Assembly (NCBI GenBank): GCA_040226215.1
Contig: JAVKFF010000160.1
Location: 1 to 30,131 of the forward strand
Length of the DNA: 30,131 nt
Reading direction: 5' to 3'
Source: JAVKFF01 sp040226215
GTDB taxonomy: Bacteria; Pseudomonadota; Alphaproteobacteria; DSM-16000; Inquilinaceae
Below the pieces are notes generated by a model. It saw nothing but the letters and a program-made list of their open reading frames with translations. It searched no databases and was not told the origin of the DNA. This document shows positions 15,058-22,460 of the stretch, piece after piece; position 1 is the stretch's first letter; the number at the start of each line of letters is the position of its first letter. The position numbers and the translations under genes are program-made.

Positions 15058-16349
15058 GCTGGGGCATGGAGTTCGCCATCTTCGGTGGCTTCCTGCTGGT
15101 CATGATCCTGAGCGGGATGTGGCTTCCGTTCGCCATCGGCCTGGGCGCGGTAATCTCGCTCGTCGTCACCAACGGCATTTCCTCCCTCAACGCCCTCGGC
15201 TTCGTGATGTGGGGGTCGGTGAACTCGATCACGCTGGCCGCCATCCCGCTTTTCGTTTTCATGGCGGAGCTGCTGTCCCGTAGCGGCATCAGTGCGCGCT
15301 TCTACCAAGGGTTGTCGGTGGTCGTGCGCCGGCTGCCCGGCGGCCTCCTGCAAACCAACATCGCCGGCTGCGCGCTGTTCGCCGCGATCAGCGGGTCCAG
15401 CATCGCGACCGCGGCATCGATCGGCCGTGTTGCGATGCCGCAGCTCGACGCGCGCAACTACAATGCGAAGATGGCCTGCGGATCCATCGCCGCCGGCGGC
15501 ACGCTCGGCATCCTCATCCCACCGTCGATCACGCTGATCATCTATGGCACGCTGACCGAACTCTCGATCGCTCAGCTGTTCATGGCGGGCATGGTGCCGG
15601 GCATACTCCTGGCGCTGTTTTTCATGATCTATACCGGCATCCGCTGCTCCCTGAACCCCTCCCTCGCGCCGAGGGACGAGGAGGTGGTGGACCGGGGGCA
15701 GGCGGTGCGCTCCCTGCTTGGCCTGCTGCCGTTCATCGGGCTGATCTTCGTGGTGCTGGGCGGCATCTATTTCGGCATCGCCACGCCCTCGGAGGCAGCC
15801 GCGCTGGGGGCAAGCTTGTCCCTGCTGCTGTGCGCCGGGTTCAGGGCACTGAGCTGGAAAGTGCTCTACGACGCACTCGAGGGTACAATCCGCATCAGCG
15901 CCTCGCTGATCTTCATCATCATGGCGGCGATCCTGTTCTCCTACTCGATCGAGATCACCGGCATCGGCCGGGCGCTGGCGGAATCGGTTGAGAGCCTGCA
16001 GCTGACCTCCTTCGAGTTCATCGCCTTCATCGTCATCCTGTTCGCCGTACTCGGCTGCGTGCTCGACGGCGGGGCGATGGTGGTGCTGATGACGCCGATC
16101 TTCTTTCCCATGCTGGCCAGTCTCGGCGTCGATCCGATCTGGTTCGGCGTGCTGATCGTTGTTCTCGTCGAATTCGGCATGTTGACGCCGCCCTTTGGCC
16201 TGAACCTGTTCGTGGTGAACAGCATATCCGGACGCAGCCTGGGTACCGTCGTCGCCGGCTGCATCCCCTACTACGTCATCATGCTGGCCTTCATCGTCCT
16301 GCTCGCGCTGTTCCCGGCGATCGCGCTCTGGCTGCCATCGCAGATGTAA
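15054..16349 (+). CDS. dctM: TRAP transporter large permease subunit
   Basis: A 431-residue integral membrane protein of the DctM family, which moves the substrate with sodium or proton symport. The start is the ATG in the ATGA overlap with dctQ; longer upstream frames run through dctQ and are not supported. Characteristic segments are SGSSIATAASIGRVAMPQL (about 113-131), GGTLGILIPPSITLIIYG (145-162) and the C-terminal GMLTPPFGLN, which are the ion and substrate-site regions of the family. Hydrophobic stretches account for about 11-13 helices. It ends 52 bp before a hydroxyacid dehydrogenase gene on the same strand. Confidence 0.93.
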   Translation: MSWGMEFAIFGGFLLVMILSGMWLPFAIGLGAVISLVVTNGISSLNALGFVMWGSVNSITLAAIPLFVFMAELLSRSGISARFYQGLSVVVRRLPGGLLQTNIAGCALFAAISGSSIATAASIGRVAMPQLDARNYNAKMACGSIAAGGTLGILIPPSITLIIYGTLTELSIAQLFMAGMVPGILLALFFMIYTGIRCSLNPSLAPRDEEVVDRGQAVRSLLGLLPFIGLIFVVLGGIYFGIATPSEAAALGASLSLLLCAGFRALSWKVLYDALEGTIRISASLIFIIMAAILFSYSIEITGIGRALAESVESLQLTSFEFIAFIVILFAVLGCVLDGGAMVVLMTPIFFPMLASLGVDPIWFGVLIVVLVEFGMLTPPFGLNLFVVNSISGRSLGTVVAGCIPYYVIMLAFIVLLALFPAIALWLPSQM

Positions 16350-16401
16350 CGGCGACCGGCCAGCGCCGGCCGACCGCGGGCCCTTTTTCGAGGAGTAATG
16401 C

Positions 16402-17394
16402 ATGGCAAGTCCCGTCGTCGTCGTCGCCGATCCCATCAACGAGGCGGGAGTGGAGAAGCTGCGCCAGACCTGCATCGTGCATGACTGTGGCAGGACGGGT
16501 GAATCAGCGGCCGAGGTGATCATCCGCGAGGCGGCAGAGGGCGTCATCGTCCGCGCCCTGCAGGTCACGGCGGCGTTGATGGACGCGGCCCCCTCTCTGC
16601 GTATTGTCGCCAAGCATGGGGCCGGCGTCGACAATATCGACATCGCAGCGGCGTCCGAGCGGGGAGTCGTCGTCGCCAATACCGGCGGCACCAACGCTCC
16701 GGCAGTGGCAGAGGCGGCAGTGGCACTGATGCTGGCGACGTTGCGGCATGTGCCCGAGGTGCATGGCTTCGTGGTCAATGGCGAGTTCGACCGTCGCTGG
16801 TCGCTGCTTTTCGACGACCTCTGGGAGCGCACGGTCGGCCTGGTGGGCTGCGGCAATATCGGCCGCACCGTGGCGCGGATCTGCCGCGGCGGCTTCGGCT
16901 GCACGGTGCTGGGCTACGACCCCAACATGGACGCCGCCGCCCTGGAGCAGGCCGGCATCGAGAAGGTCGAAGACCTGCATGACATGCTCGGCCGGGCGGA
17001 CATCGTCTCGGTCCACACGCCGTTGCTGCCGGCTACCCATCACCTGATCGACCGCCGGGCGCTCGAGGCGATGCAGCGCCACGCCATCATCGTCAACACC
17101 TCGCGAGGCGAAGTGATCGACACCGCGGCCCTGGCCGCCGCGCTGCACGAGGGCATTATCGCCGGGGCCGGCATCGACGTCTTCGAGCACGAGCCGATGC
17201 GCGCCGACGACCCACTGCTGGGCGCGCCCAACGCGGTACTTTCCCCGCACGTGGCCGGGGCGACACGGGCATCCCGCCGTCGTTCGGCGATCGGCGCGGC
17301 AGAGGCGGTGCTCGCAGTGCTGGCGGACCGCAAGCCCGATTTCGTGGTCAATCCCGAGGCCTGGGAGCGTCGTCGCGGGATCGCCACAGCATAA
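16402..17394 (+). CDS. D-isomer-specific 2-hydroxyacid dehydrogenase (set 2)
   Basis: A 330-residue NAD-dependent dehydrogenase of the same superfamily as the gene at 5270 but clearly diverged. The nucleotide loop is the standard GCGNIG (149-154), with Asp173 after the second strand favouring NAD. Catalytic residues are Arg235 in NTSRGE, Glu264 in EHEP and His283 in SPHVAG. GAGGAG lies 6 nt before the ATG. It follows the TRAP genes by 52 bp and is probably cotranscribed with them. Whether it oxidises the imported acid or reduces an oxo-acid product cannot be told. Confidence 0.9.
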   Translation: MASPVVVVADPINEAGVEKLRQTCIVHDCGRTGESAAEVIIREAAEGVIVRALQVTAALMDAAPSLRIVAKHGAGVDNIDIAAASERGVVVANTGGTNAPAVAEAAVALMLATLRHVPEVHGFVVNGEFDRRWSLLFDDLWERTVGLVGCGNIGRTVARICRGGFGCTVLGYDPNMDAAALEQAGIEKVEDLHDMLGRADIVSVHTPLLPATHHLIDRRALEAMQRHAIIVNTSRGEVIDTAALAAALHEGIIAGAGIDVFEHEPMRADDPLLGAPNAVLSPHVAGATRASRRRSAIGAAEAVLAVLADRKPDFVVNPEAWERRRGIATA

Positions 17395-17586
17395 GCGGGC
17401 GCGCGATTCCAGGTGACAGCCCTTAACCCAGGCTTATGAGCTGTTCACGTCAATCGATTGGCGCACCGAGACCGATGGCGCGCACAATCCAGGCTGCGTC
17501 TGACCCGCTCTGGCCGGACATTTCTGGCCGGTCGATCCGCGCGGAGTTCCGGACACGCGAAGAACACATCTGGGATGGAATTCACC

Positions 17587-18441
17587 ATGAGCATTGAGCT
17601 GCGCGACCTTAGCGAATTCACCGGCAGCGAGGTGACGGGCGTCGACCTTGGCAAGCCGCTGCGCGACGAGGACAAGAACCGGCTGAACCGCGCCCTGGAC
17701 GAGCGGGGGATTCTCGTCTTCCACGGCCAGCAACTCGACCCTGCCAGCTTCGGCGCGGCGGTGGAGAATTTCGGCGAGCTGATGGAGCAGCAGGCCAAGC
17801 AGTTTTGCCTGCCCGACAATCCGATCATCGGCTACATCTCCAACCGCGATACCGACAGCGCCAGCGGAAAGGTCATCGTTCGCGGCGAGCAGTATCACAC
17901 CGACCATTCCAACTACTTGCGACCGCCGCGCGCCACCTCGCTCTACGGCGTCGACATCCCGACCCATGGCGGTGACACCCAGTTCGTCAACGTGCAAGCC
18001 GCCTATGACGCGCTTCCGGACGCGATGAAGCGGCGGATCGATGGCTTGAAGTGCCTGCATATCCGCGAGAGCAGCCGCAGCCCGCGCAAGCTGGCCACAC
18101 CGCCACCGGGTACGGTGTCGCAGGAAGCCTGGCAGCCCATCGTCACCGTCGATTCGATCAGCGGACGCCGCGGCCTATACCTCAACACCGCCCGCATGGA
18201 GCATATCGAGGGCATGGATGACGACGCGGCGCACGCGTTGATCGCCGAGCTGATGGCCCACGCCACGGACCCGAAATTCGAGTACCGGCACAAATGGACC
18301 AAGGGCGACATGATCATCTGGAACAACCGGACGGTGCTGCACCAGGCCAATGGCGATGTGCCGACCGATGAGCGGCGCTATCTCTACCGCGCCATGGTGG
18401 TCGGCGAGCCATTGCAGGGCGTGCGTAAGGCCGCCGCTTAG
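17587..18441 (+). CDS. TauD/TfdA-type Fe(II)/2-oxoglutarate dioxygenase (set 2)
   Basis: A 284-residue paralogue of the dioxygenase at 6298, with long shared blocks such as GEQYHTDHSN, GGDTQFVN, LYLNTA and KFEYRHKW. The iron ligands are His104, Asp106 (YHTDHS) and His252 (VLHQAN); Arg263 or Arg268 should hold 2-oxoglutarate. ATG 17587 is used, and an in-frame ATG at 17575 is also possible. The 192 bp before it hold no gene. It is the last plus-strand gene of the island and converges on the LysR gene with only 14 bp between stops. The close similarity suggests a duplicated enzyme acting on a related substrate. Confidence 0.9.
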   Translation: MSIELRDLSEFTGSEVTGVDLGKPLRDEDKNRLNRALDERGILVFHGQQLDPASFGAAVENFGELMEQQAKQFCLPDNPIIGYISNRDTDSASGKVIVRGEQYHTDHSNYLRPPRATSLYGVDIPTHGGDTQFVNVQAAYDALPDAMKRRIDGLKCLHIRESSRSPRKLATPPPGTVSQEAWQPIVTVDSISGRRGLYLNTARMEHIEGMDDDAAHALIAELMAHATDPKFEYRHKWTKGDMIIWNNRTVLHQANGDVPTDERRYLYRAMVVGEPLQGVRKAAA

Positions 18442-18455
18442 GGCGGTGGAGCGGC

Positions 18456-19385
18456 TCAGCCTACCGGCGGATTGGAGAGGTGGCCGGCCTGCGTCACCTC
18501 GGCGATCACCTCGGCGAACTGGCTGGCCAGGCGCGACCGCGGCCGGTCGCTGGGGAACAGGACGGCGAGGTCGATCTCGATGGCCGGCTCGAAGCGCCGG
18601 ATCGCCAGGTTCGGGAACGCACCGCTCAGCGGCATGATGTGGTCGATCAGCGCCACCGCGCTGCCCTGATCGGCGATGAAGCAGGCGGTCAGCGAGATCG
18701 AGACCTCGACCTTCACCGAAAGCTTCGCCTTCGCTTCGCGAAAGCAGCGCTCGATCAGTTGGCCGATGGGGGTGTGCGCTTCGTAGGATACCACGTCATG
18801 ACCGGCGAGATCGGCCGGCCGGATGACCTCCAGATCCGCCAGCGGATGCCCGGGGTGCATGACGCAGGCAACGCGCGTGCGGCCGACCGGCACCGCCTGG
18901 GTTCCGCCCGAATTGGCGGTCAGGCCGTAAACCACACCCAGATCGACTTCCCGGCGGGCGACCCGCTCTGACACCTGTAGGGTAGGCAACTCGCGGATCT
19001 GCAGCGTGACATTCGGCCGGCTGTCGCGGAACAGGGTGACGGCGGCTGGTAAAAGCGCGTGCGCGAGCGTCGGCGAGGCGACGATAGTCAGCATGCCTGT
19101 CCTGGCGTCCCTCAGCGTTGTCGCCAGGCGCCGCACCGTCGCCACCTGCTTGAAGATGTCGTCGACGTCGCCGAACAGCATCTCCGCCTCGGGCGTGGGG
19201 TGCAGGCGCCCGCTGATCCGCTCGAAGAGCTCGATGCCGAGCTGGCTTTCCATGTGCTTTAGCATGGTGCTAACCGCCGGCTGGGAGACGTTCAGCTTGC
19301 GCGCCGCCTCCGTCATCGTGGACGAACTCATGATCGCGTGAAAGATCTCAAGGTGGCGAAGGTTCATGTCACGCCATTCGGTCAT
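18456..19385 (-). CDS. LysR-type transcriptional regulator
   Basis: A 309-residue LysR protein. Residues about 7-66 are the winged helix-turn-helix (LRHLEIFHAIMSSSTMTEAA, then RKLNVSQPAVSTMLKHMESQ). Residues about 95-300 form the periplasmic-binding-protein-like sensor domain, with TGMLTIVASPTLAHALLP at its start. An ATG six codons later (19367) is an equally good start because many family members begin there. It faces the set 2 dioxygenase gene tail to tail. It probably controls the plus-strand enzyme/TRAP genes, although its promoter faces away from them. Confidence 0.9.
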   Translation of the reverse strand: MTEWRDMNLRHLEIFHAIMSSSTMTEAARKLNVSQPAVSTMLKHMESQLGIELFERISGRLHPTPEAEMLFGDVDDIFKQVATVRRLATTLRDARTGMLTIVASPTLAHALLPAAVTLFRDSRPNVTLQIRELPTLQVSERVARREVDLGVVYGLTANSGGTQAVPVGRTRVACVMHPGHPLADLEVIRPADLAGHDVVSYEAHTPIGQLIERCFREAKAKLSVKVEVSISLTACFIADQGSAVALIDHIMPLSGAFPNLAIRRFEPAIEIDLAVLFPSDRPRSRLASQFAEVIAEVTQAGHLSNPPVG

Positions 19386-19400
19386 CCAGTTCGAAAGCTA

Positions 19401-19472
19401 GCTCAGTGTCGCATCACCCAGCCTGCGCAATCATAGGGGTGACCTCAGCAGAGCGAAACGGCAACACTGAGC
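19401..19472. repeat. 9-bp inverted repeat between LysR and recombinase genes
   Basis: GCTCAGTGT at 19401-19409 and its exact reverse complement at 19464-19472 lie 54 nt apart in the 131-bp gap between the LysR start and the recombinase stop. The left arm is 16 bp upstream of the LysR start, so it could belong to the LysR promoter. The gap is also the border between the catabolic island and the phage-like element, so an attachment site here is possible but not shown. Confidence 0.3.
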
Positions 19473-19516
19473 GATTCCCCTTTCGGCGATCCCAATCCCC
19501 GCCTACAAACTCCCCC

Positions 19517-20188
19517 CTACAAAACCCGCCGCATCACGTTCCGAACGTTCGAGACGTGCCAGCGCCCGCCCCGCGCCGTGCGGATGCCGCGGGCGTTGAG
19601 CGCGTCGGCAAGGCCGCGCAGGTCGGTGACACCAGCGGCCCGCAGCTTCTCAATCACCGGCGCCAGGTTGGCCGCGAACCGATCGGCAGCTGCCGTCTGA
19701 ACCCGCCGCCCGAGCGAGGCCGCGGCCGGCGCATTGGTGCGGTTGCCGAGCCTGGTGCCCGACGCTTTGCGCTGGGCCAGGGCCGCCCTCGTGCGCTCTG
19801 AGATCAGCCGTCGCTCCTTCTCCGCCAGGGCGGCGTAGAGGTGCAGCATGAATGGATCCGCATCGATGCCCAGTTCGGCAACGATGAACGGCACCCTTTG
19901 CGCCATCAGCCCGGCGATGAAGGCGACGTCTCGGGACAGCCGGTCGAGCTTGGCGACGATCACCGGGCAGCGGAGGGATTTCGCCATGGCCAGCGCCTCG
20001 GCCAGCACCGGCCGGCGGTCGAGAGCATCGGCCCCCTTCCCCGTCTCCGCCTCTATGAACGTCCTGTCGATGGCGAACCCCTCGACCTCTGCGAAGCGGG
20101 CGACGGTCGCTTTCTGCGCCTCGATGCCGAGCCCGGACCGCTCCTGCCTTCGGGTTGAGACGCGGAGATAGGCGATGGCGCGATTCAT
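19517..20188 (-). CDS. Serine recombinase (resolvase/invertase family)
   Basis: A 223-residue small serine recombinase, from ATG 20188 (a TTG at 20200 is also in frame; neither has a clear ribosome site). The catalytic domain is typical: AYLRVSTRRQ with nucleophile Ser11, then AKLDRLSRDVAFIAGLM with the active-site arginines, and the long E helix region LAEKERRLISERTRAAL. Residues about 165-223 form a recombinase-type DNA-binding tail with GLADALNARGIRTARGG and a helix-turn-helix-like end. It may excise, invert or resolve the downstream element. It is the last minus-strand gene of the phage-like region, and inverted repeats lie directly before it. Confidence 0.9.
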   Translation of the reverse strand: MNRAIAYLRVSTRRQERSGLGIEAQKATVARFAEVEGFAIDRTFIEAETGKGADALDRRPVLAEALAMAKSLRCPVIVAKLDRLSRDVAFIAGLMAQRVPFIVAELGIDADPFMLHLYAALAEKERRLISERTRAALAQRKASGTRLGNRTNAPAAASLGRRVQTAAADRFAANLAPVIEKLRAAGVTDLRGLADALNARGIRTARGGRWHVSNVRNVMRRVL

Positions 20189-20192
20189 GTGT

Positions 20193-20258
20193 CTGATCAA
20201 TGACTTGGCACGTACAAGCTGCAGACCACCGTTTGCGGTTTGTACGTAGTCCGATCAG
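20193..20258. promoter_or_regulatory. Nested inverted repeats upstream of the recombinase gene
   Basis: Two nested palindromes with nearly the same centre lie just before the recombinase start: CTGATC (20193-20198) with GATCAG (20253-20258), and ACGTACAA (20210-20217) with TTGTACGT (20240-20247). Serine recombinases commonly act at imperfect palindromes next to their own gene, so this may be a crossover or accessory site. It may equally be an operator. Confidence 0.45.
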
Positions 20259-20291
20259 TTCTGGTTATCGCCGATTTCCGTGATCTGACCG

Positions 20292-20693
20292 TCAGTCATC
20301 GGTCTTCGCCTCGATCAGCGGCGGCCCTTCGCGGGAAGGCGCGGCGATGGCCTTGCTCTCGTCGGCGCTCATCCAGCGCACCAGCAGGCTGGTCGGCGCG
20401 GTTTCGTCGTCGAGCGGCCTTGCCTCCCGCCAGCCGGCGCGGGTCTTCAGCCAGAAGATGGCGGCGGTCACCGATTGCGGGCCGTCGCCGGTCGCCTTCT
20501 TGAACAGCACCTCGGCCACCCTTGCATTGGCCTTCACATGGCCGGTGTCGAGTTCGTCCCGGTAGTGCTTGCGCAGGGTCTTGGGGTCGATGCCGATGAC
20601 CCGGGCGATGTCGACCTCGGGAATGCCATAGGCGGCCATGGCCTCGACCTGGCGGCGCTCGCCCGGCTCCGGGATGTGCGGCGGGCGGGCCAT
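20292..20693 (-). CDS. Small helix-turn-helix protein, phage terminase small-subunit-like
   Basis: A 133-residue protein. The N-terminal 60 residues hold a likely helix-turn-helix (ERRQVEAMAAYGIPEVDIAR, then VIGIDPKTLRKHYRDELDTG), followed by an alpha-helical segment VAEVLFKKATGDGPQSVTAAIFWLKTRAGW. This layout recurs in short proteins of alphaproteobacterial prophages that stand next to methyltransferase or terminase genes and resemble terminase small subunits. The C-terminal 40 residues look disordered. Its ATG shares one base with the stop of the methyltransferase gene, so translation is coupled. A DNA-binding role is likely; packaging is a guess. Confidence 0.7.
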   Translation of the reverse strand: MARPPHIPEPGERRQVEAMAAYGIPEVDIARVIGIDPKTLRKHYRDELDTGHVKANARVAEVLFKKATGDGPQSVTAAIFWLKTRAGWREARPLDDETAPTSLLVRWMSADESKAIAAPSREGPPLIEAKTDD

Positions 20694-21931
20694 CAGGTGT
20701 CTCCCTTATCGCCCTTGCGGACCGCGAAGCGCCTGCCCTGCCCGTCCACCGCCGCCTTGCCGGAGAAGGCCTGCCAGCGCTCGATGGCGACATCGCAATA
20801 GGCGGGATCGAGTTCGATGGCGTGGACCCGCCGCCCGGTCAACTCGCCGGCGATGATCGTTGTCCCGGATCCGGAGAAGGGCTCGTAGACCGCCTGGCCG
20901 GGTGCCGAATTGTTCTCGATCGGCCGGCGCATCGCCGCCACCGGCTTCTGGGTCCCGTGCACGGTCGCCGCGTCCTGGTCGCGGGCGCTCAGCTTCCATA
21001 CCGTGGTCTGCTTGCGGTCGCCCGACCAGTGGCTCTTGCCCCGCACCGCGTACCAGCAGGGCTCGTGCTGCCAGTGGTAGTCGCCACGGCCCAATACCAA
21101 CCGCTCCTTGGCCCAGACGATCTGGGCGCGGATGACGAAGCCCGAGGCGAGCAGGCTCTCGGCCACGGTGGTGGCGTGCAGGGCGCCGTGCCAGACATAG
21201 GCGACGTCGCCCGGGAACAGATCCCAGGCCTCCCGCCAGTCGGCCCGGTCGTCGTTACGCACCGCCCCCGTCCGCCTGGTCCGCGACACCCCGGCTCGGT
21301 TCCGCCAGCCTGGGTCGTAGGCAACGCCATAAGGCGGGTCGGTGACCATGAGATGGGGCAGCACCCCGTCGAGGCAGCGTTCCACCGCCGCCCGGTCGGT
21401 GGCATCGCCGCAGACCAGGCGATGACGGCCGAGGGTCCAGACATCGCCCGGCCGGGTGACCGGGTCGACCGGCGCCTCGGGAACCGCGTCGGGATCGCTG
21501 AGGCCGGCCGTGCCGGTGTCGATCAGGTCAACGATCTCGTCCTCGCCGAAGCCGGTCAGCGAGAGATCGAAGCCCAGATCCTGCAGGGCGCCGAGTTCGA
21601 GGCCGAGCAGCTCGGTGTCCCAGCCGGCGTTCAGCACCAGCTTGTTGTCGGCGATCACATAGGCCCGCTTCTCCGCCTCACTCATGCCGGCGAGTTCGAT
21701 CACCGGCACCTCGGTCAGGCCGAGCTTGCGGGCGGCCAGCAGGCGGCCATGTCCGGCGATGACGCCGTTTTCGCCGTCGACCAGGATCGGGTTGGTCCAG
21801 CCGAAGGCCCGGATCGAACCGGCGATCTCGGCCACCTGGGCGTCGGAGTGGGTGCGGGCGTTGTTGGCGTAGGGCACCAGGCTCGCCACCGGCCGGTACC
21901 TGACCTTCAACTTGGGGGAGATGGCGCTCAT
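20693..21931 (-). CDS. ParB-domain / DNA methyltransferase fusion (beta-class N6-adenine or N4-cytosine)
   Basis: A 412-residue fusion, started at ATG 21931, where the conserved sequence begins. Residues about 10-100 are a ParB/Srx-like nuclease domain with the box GENGVIAGHGRLLAARKLG (53-71). Residues about 160-395 are a DNA methyltransferase: motif IV is DPPYG (198-202) and motif I FSGSGTT (352-358) comes after it, the beta-class order, with a target-recognition part between them. An acidic residue after motif I (Glu373) would bind the SAM ribose. Such orphan fusions are common in alphaproteobacterial prophages, where they may protect phage DNA or mark it for replication. No restriction partner is seen. 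It overlaps the small HTH gene by one base. Confidence 0.9.
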   Translation of the reverse strand: MSAISPKLKVRYRPVASLVPYANNARTHSDAQVAEIAGSIRAFGWTNPILVDGENGVIAGHGRLLAARKLGLTEVPVIELAGMSEAEKRAYVIADNKLVLNAGWDTELLGLELGALQDLGFDLSLTGFGEDEIVDLIDTGTAGLSDPDAVPEAPVDPVTRPGDVWTLGRHRLVCGDATDRAAVERCLDGVLPHLMVTDPPYGVAYDPGWRNRAGVSRTRRTGAVRNDDRADWREAWDLFPGDVAYVWHGALHATTVAESLLASGFVIRAQIVWAKERLVLGRGDYHWQHEPCWYAVRGKSHWSGDRKQTTVWKLSARDQDAATVHGTQKPVAAMRRPIENNSAPGQAVYEPFSGSGTTIIAGELTGRRVHAIELDPAYCDVAIERWQAFSGKAAVDGQGRRFAVRKGDKGDT

Positions 21932-22251
21932 GGGGCAGCATCCGGGTCGGTGAAGGGATGCTTCCATTCTACATCGCCCCGCCTGGCGGCGCACTGACAC
22001 GCAACTACGAAAGACTTCGCTCTACTACGATGACGGCAGTATCGGGTGTGGCTGGTCAAGTATACCGCGCCCGATTGACCGACTCTGCACTTCCGGAATG
22101 CCCCGTAATCGCGTTCTAAGGGGTGCTGTGGGCGTGTTTGGATAATTCAGGTGGGGTTTGGTGGGGGGTAGCCGACAGACGCTCTCGGACGTTCTGGAGG
22201 TCTCTGTGGCGATTGTCCGTGAGCCGGTCCGAAGCGACCTCGGAAGAGGAA

Positions 22252-22409
22252 TGACGCACCTGTGCGCCATGAGTGACGCACCAGTGACGGCTAAGTCATT
22301 GATAGTGCAAGGATGACGCACCTACCCCCAAACCCATTCTGAGGAGAACACGATCAGAAGAGAAGAATAGTCTTGCCACGTCACGTAAGGATTGGAAGCT
22401 GGTGCGTCA
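22252..22409. repeat. GGTGCGTCA iteron-like repeats
   Basis: The 9-mer TGACGCACC occurs at 22252-22260, 22274-22282 and 22314-22322, and its reverse complement GGTGCGTCA at 22401-22409. A one-base-different copy (AGTGCGTCA) begins at 24616, inside the primase 3' end. The first two copies are 22 bp apart, two helical turns. Clustered 8-10-bp sites near a P4-type primase gene recall the iterons bound by the P4 alpha protein, although the P4 motif itself is different. Origin function is inferred. Confidence 0.5.
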
Positions 22410-22432
22410 TCTTTGCACTATCAATGGGTTAG
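22291..22432. repeat. 32-bp imperfect inverted repeat
   Basis: Bases 22291-22322 and 22401-22432 are inverted copies matching at 29 of 32 positions, with 26 central bases differing only once. The 78-bp middle is not repeated. Each arm contains one of the GGTGCGTCA motifs. The arms could be the ends of a tiny mobile element or the two halves of an origin or operator structure. Confidence 0.7.
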
Positions 22433-22460
22433 ACCTCATTTATGGTGCACTGGTGGTGCA

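Noticed and set aside
14844..16904. A very long minus-strand open frame opposite the TRAP permease genes.
   Set aside because: Its translation is low-complexity, rich in Arg, Gln, His and Asp, as expected from an antisense GC-rich frame, while the plus strand holds clear DctQ and DctM proteins with an ATGA overlap.
22025..22321. A 98-codon minus-strand frame in the repeat-rich region.
   Set aside because: Its codons are made largely of the GGTGCGTCA repeats, and it has no ribosome site and no similarity to known proteins that I recognise.
22252..22432. CRISPR array.
   Set aside because: The repeats are only 9 bp, irregularly spaced and in both orientations; no cas genes are present.
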